From contig CAJOPQ010000087.1 of NCBI GenBank assembly GCA_905236445.1, positions 1 to 6,896 on the forward strand: DNA of 6,896 bases, given 5' to 3'. This DNA is from an uncultured Clostridia bacterium. GTDB taxonomy: Bacteria > Bacillota > Clostridia > Christensenellales > UBA1242. Within the stretch, counting starts at the first letter, position 1. Every line of letters begins with the position of its first letter. A program made the position numbers and the translations under genes. Below are positions 6,049 to 6,896 of the stretch, in pieces. The notes beneath the pieces are model-generated. The model did no database searches, was not told where the DNA came from, and saw only the letters and a program-made list of their open reading frames with translations.

Positions 6049-6050
6049 AT

Positions 6051-6079
6051 ATTCTACTATGAAACACAAAAAATTACAA
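6051..6079 (-). promoter_or_regulatory. Candidate promoter for queA-tgt
   Basis: The minus strand shows TTGTAA (6079-6074, 4 of 6), a 17-nt spacer, and TAGAAT (6056-6051, 5 of 6), just after the ruvB stop codon. A transcript would begin around 6044-6045, inside the first arm of the hairpin. If real, part of the hairpin would be at the very 5' end of the message. Confidence 0.35.
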
Positions 6080-6086
6080 TAGTTTT

Positions 6087-6896
6087 TTACTCTTCTTCTG
6101 TTTCTATAAACATTTTTAAATAATTCTGTCTCTGCTCAGATATTTTCTTTCCTAGATGTTTGTAAGCATTTGGTAACGCTACACGTCCCCTTGGTGTTCT
6201 TGCAATAAATCCCAGTTGAATTAGATAAGGCTCATATACGTCTTCTATGGTATTGGAGTCTTCTCCAGTTGCTGCAGCTAATGTTTCTAAGCCAGCAGGT
6301 CCTCCATTGAACTTATCTATTATCGTCAGCAGAATTCTCCTATCGGTAAAGTCTAATCCTAGTTCATCTACCTCAAGCCTTTCCAATGCTTCCCTAGTAG
6401 TTGCAAGAGAAATAGTTGATTCACCCTTAACATCAGCAAAATCTCTTACTCTTTTCAAAAATCTATTTGCAATTCTAGGCGTTCCTCTACTTCTTCTAGC
6501 GAGTTCTACACTAGCCTCTTTATCTATAGACATCTTAAGGATACTGGCAGATCTATCAATAATCTGTGCTAATTCTTCAACAGAATATAGTTCTAGCCTG
6601 CATACAACTCCAAATCTATCTCTTAATGGTCCTGTTAGCATTCCAGCCTTAGTTGTCGCACCAATCAGCGTAAAAGGTTGTAGTTTTAATCTCATTGTTC
6701 TCGCAGATGGACCTTTTCCAAGAATAAAATCTAGTGCATAGTCTTCCATGGCTGGATACAAGATTTCTTCTACCGATCTAGACAATCTATGAATTTCATC
6801 AATAAACAAAACATCATTTTTGTTAAGGTTGGTAAGTATGCTTGCCAAATCAGCAACTTTTTCAATAGCAGGGCCACTAGTAATTTTGATAGAAGA
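6087..6896 (-). CDS. ruvB: Holliday junction branch migration ATPase RuvB (5' end cut by window edge)
   Basis: The visible 269 residues are the C-terminal four fifths of RuvB (full length is usually 330-350). RuvB is the hexameric AAA+ motor that, with RuvA, drives branch migration of Holliday junctions in recombination repair. The N-terminal part with the Walker A loop lies beyond the right edge. In the visible part: Walker B VLFIDEIHRL (29-38), sensor-1 region LIGATTKAG (77-85), arginine-finger segment GPLRDRFGVV (89-98), sensor-2 RGTPRIANRFLKRVRDFA (137-154), and the DNA-binding winged helix with GGPAGLETLAAATGE (198-212) and RTPRGRVAL (233-241). The frame is open to the edge at 6896 (begins SSIKITSGPAIEKV), so apparent starts inside it are not genuine. 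The gene ends in EEE and TAA. In this group ruvA normally lies upstream. Confidence 0.97.
   Translation of the reverse strand, partial: SSIKITSGPAIEKVADLASILTNLNKNDVLFIDEIHRLSRSVEEILYPAMEDYALDFILGKGPSARTMRLKLQPFTLIGATTKAGMLTGPLRDRFGVVCRLELYSVEELAQIIDRSASILKMSIDKEASVELARRSRGTPRIANRFLKRVRDFADVKGESTISLATTREALERLEVDELGLDFTDRRILLTIIDKFNGGPAGLETLAAATGEDSNTIEDVYEPYLIQLGFIARTPRGRVALPNAYKHLGKKISEQRQNYLKMFIETEEE

Noticed and set aside
6002..6050. preQ1 riboswitch in front of queA
   Set aside because: The leader is only a simple hairpin with a T-tract; the short C/A-rich pseudoknot core of preQ1 riboswitches is not visible.
6247..6741. Plus-strand open frame of 164 codons opposite ruvB
   Set aside because: It is antisense to well-conserved ruvB and has a Ser/Leu-rich translation with no ribosome binding site; a shadow of the real gene.
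1..6896. CRISPR array, insertion sequence or phage module
   Set aside because: No regularly spaced direct repeats, transposase, integrase or phage structural gene is present in the window.

Overview
The window is AT-rich DNA from a low-GC Gram-positive bacterium, most likely a Clostridia-type Firmicute. Three things point there: the gene order ruvB-queA-tgt-yajC, strong AAGGAG ribosome binding sites, and a lipoprotein with short collagen-like G-X-Y runs of a kind common in gut Firmicutes. TGG encodes Trp and TGA is not read through, so standard code 11 fits. This placement is inference; no rRNA or other marker is present. Every gene I can support lies on the minus strand, so transcription runs right to left.

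Right half (3274-6896): a compact housekeeping cluster. The 3' three quarters of ruvB (Holliday-junction helicase motor) runs off the right edge. A hairpin/T-tract and a promoter-like sequence follow it. Next come queA and tgt, only 17 nt apart; TGT inserts preQ1 into tRNA and QueA builds on that base, so they are consecutive steps in queuosine synthesis. Then comes yajC, a SecDF accessory subunit, with a candidate promoter of its own and an unusually long charged tail. The cluster ends at a clear hairpin terminator (3235-3270), and secD/secF do not follow.

Middle (1599-3234): one gene for a lipoprotein with two collagen-like segments and a C-terminal half I do not recognise. It is preceded by a near-ideal promoter (TTGACA, 17 bp, TAATAT) whose spacer is strikingly G-rich. 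A 33-nt perfect inverted copy of the yajC stop/terminator arm lies beyond the far side of this gene, so the lipoprotein cassette is bracketed by inverted repeats.

Left part (1-1598): the 5' part of a gene for a single-pass membrane protein with Ig/FN3-like extracellular domains, without a conventional start codon. Between it and the lipoprotein gene are about 845 nt without a supported gene. That stretch holds a GC-rich island with two hairpins, short coding-like fragments in several frames that could be a decayed gene, and a 13-bp inverted repeat that encloses the yajC-tail copy.

I did not find a demonstrably new system. The most interesting leads are the inverted yajC-tail copy, the GC-rich island, and the abnormal start of the left-hand gene.
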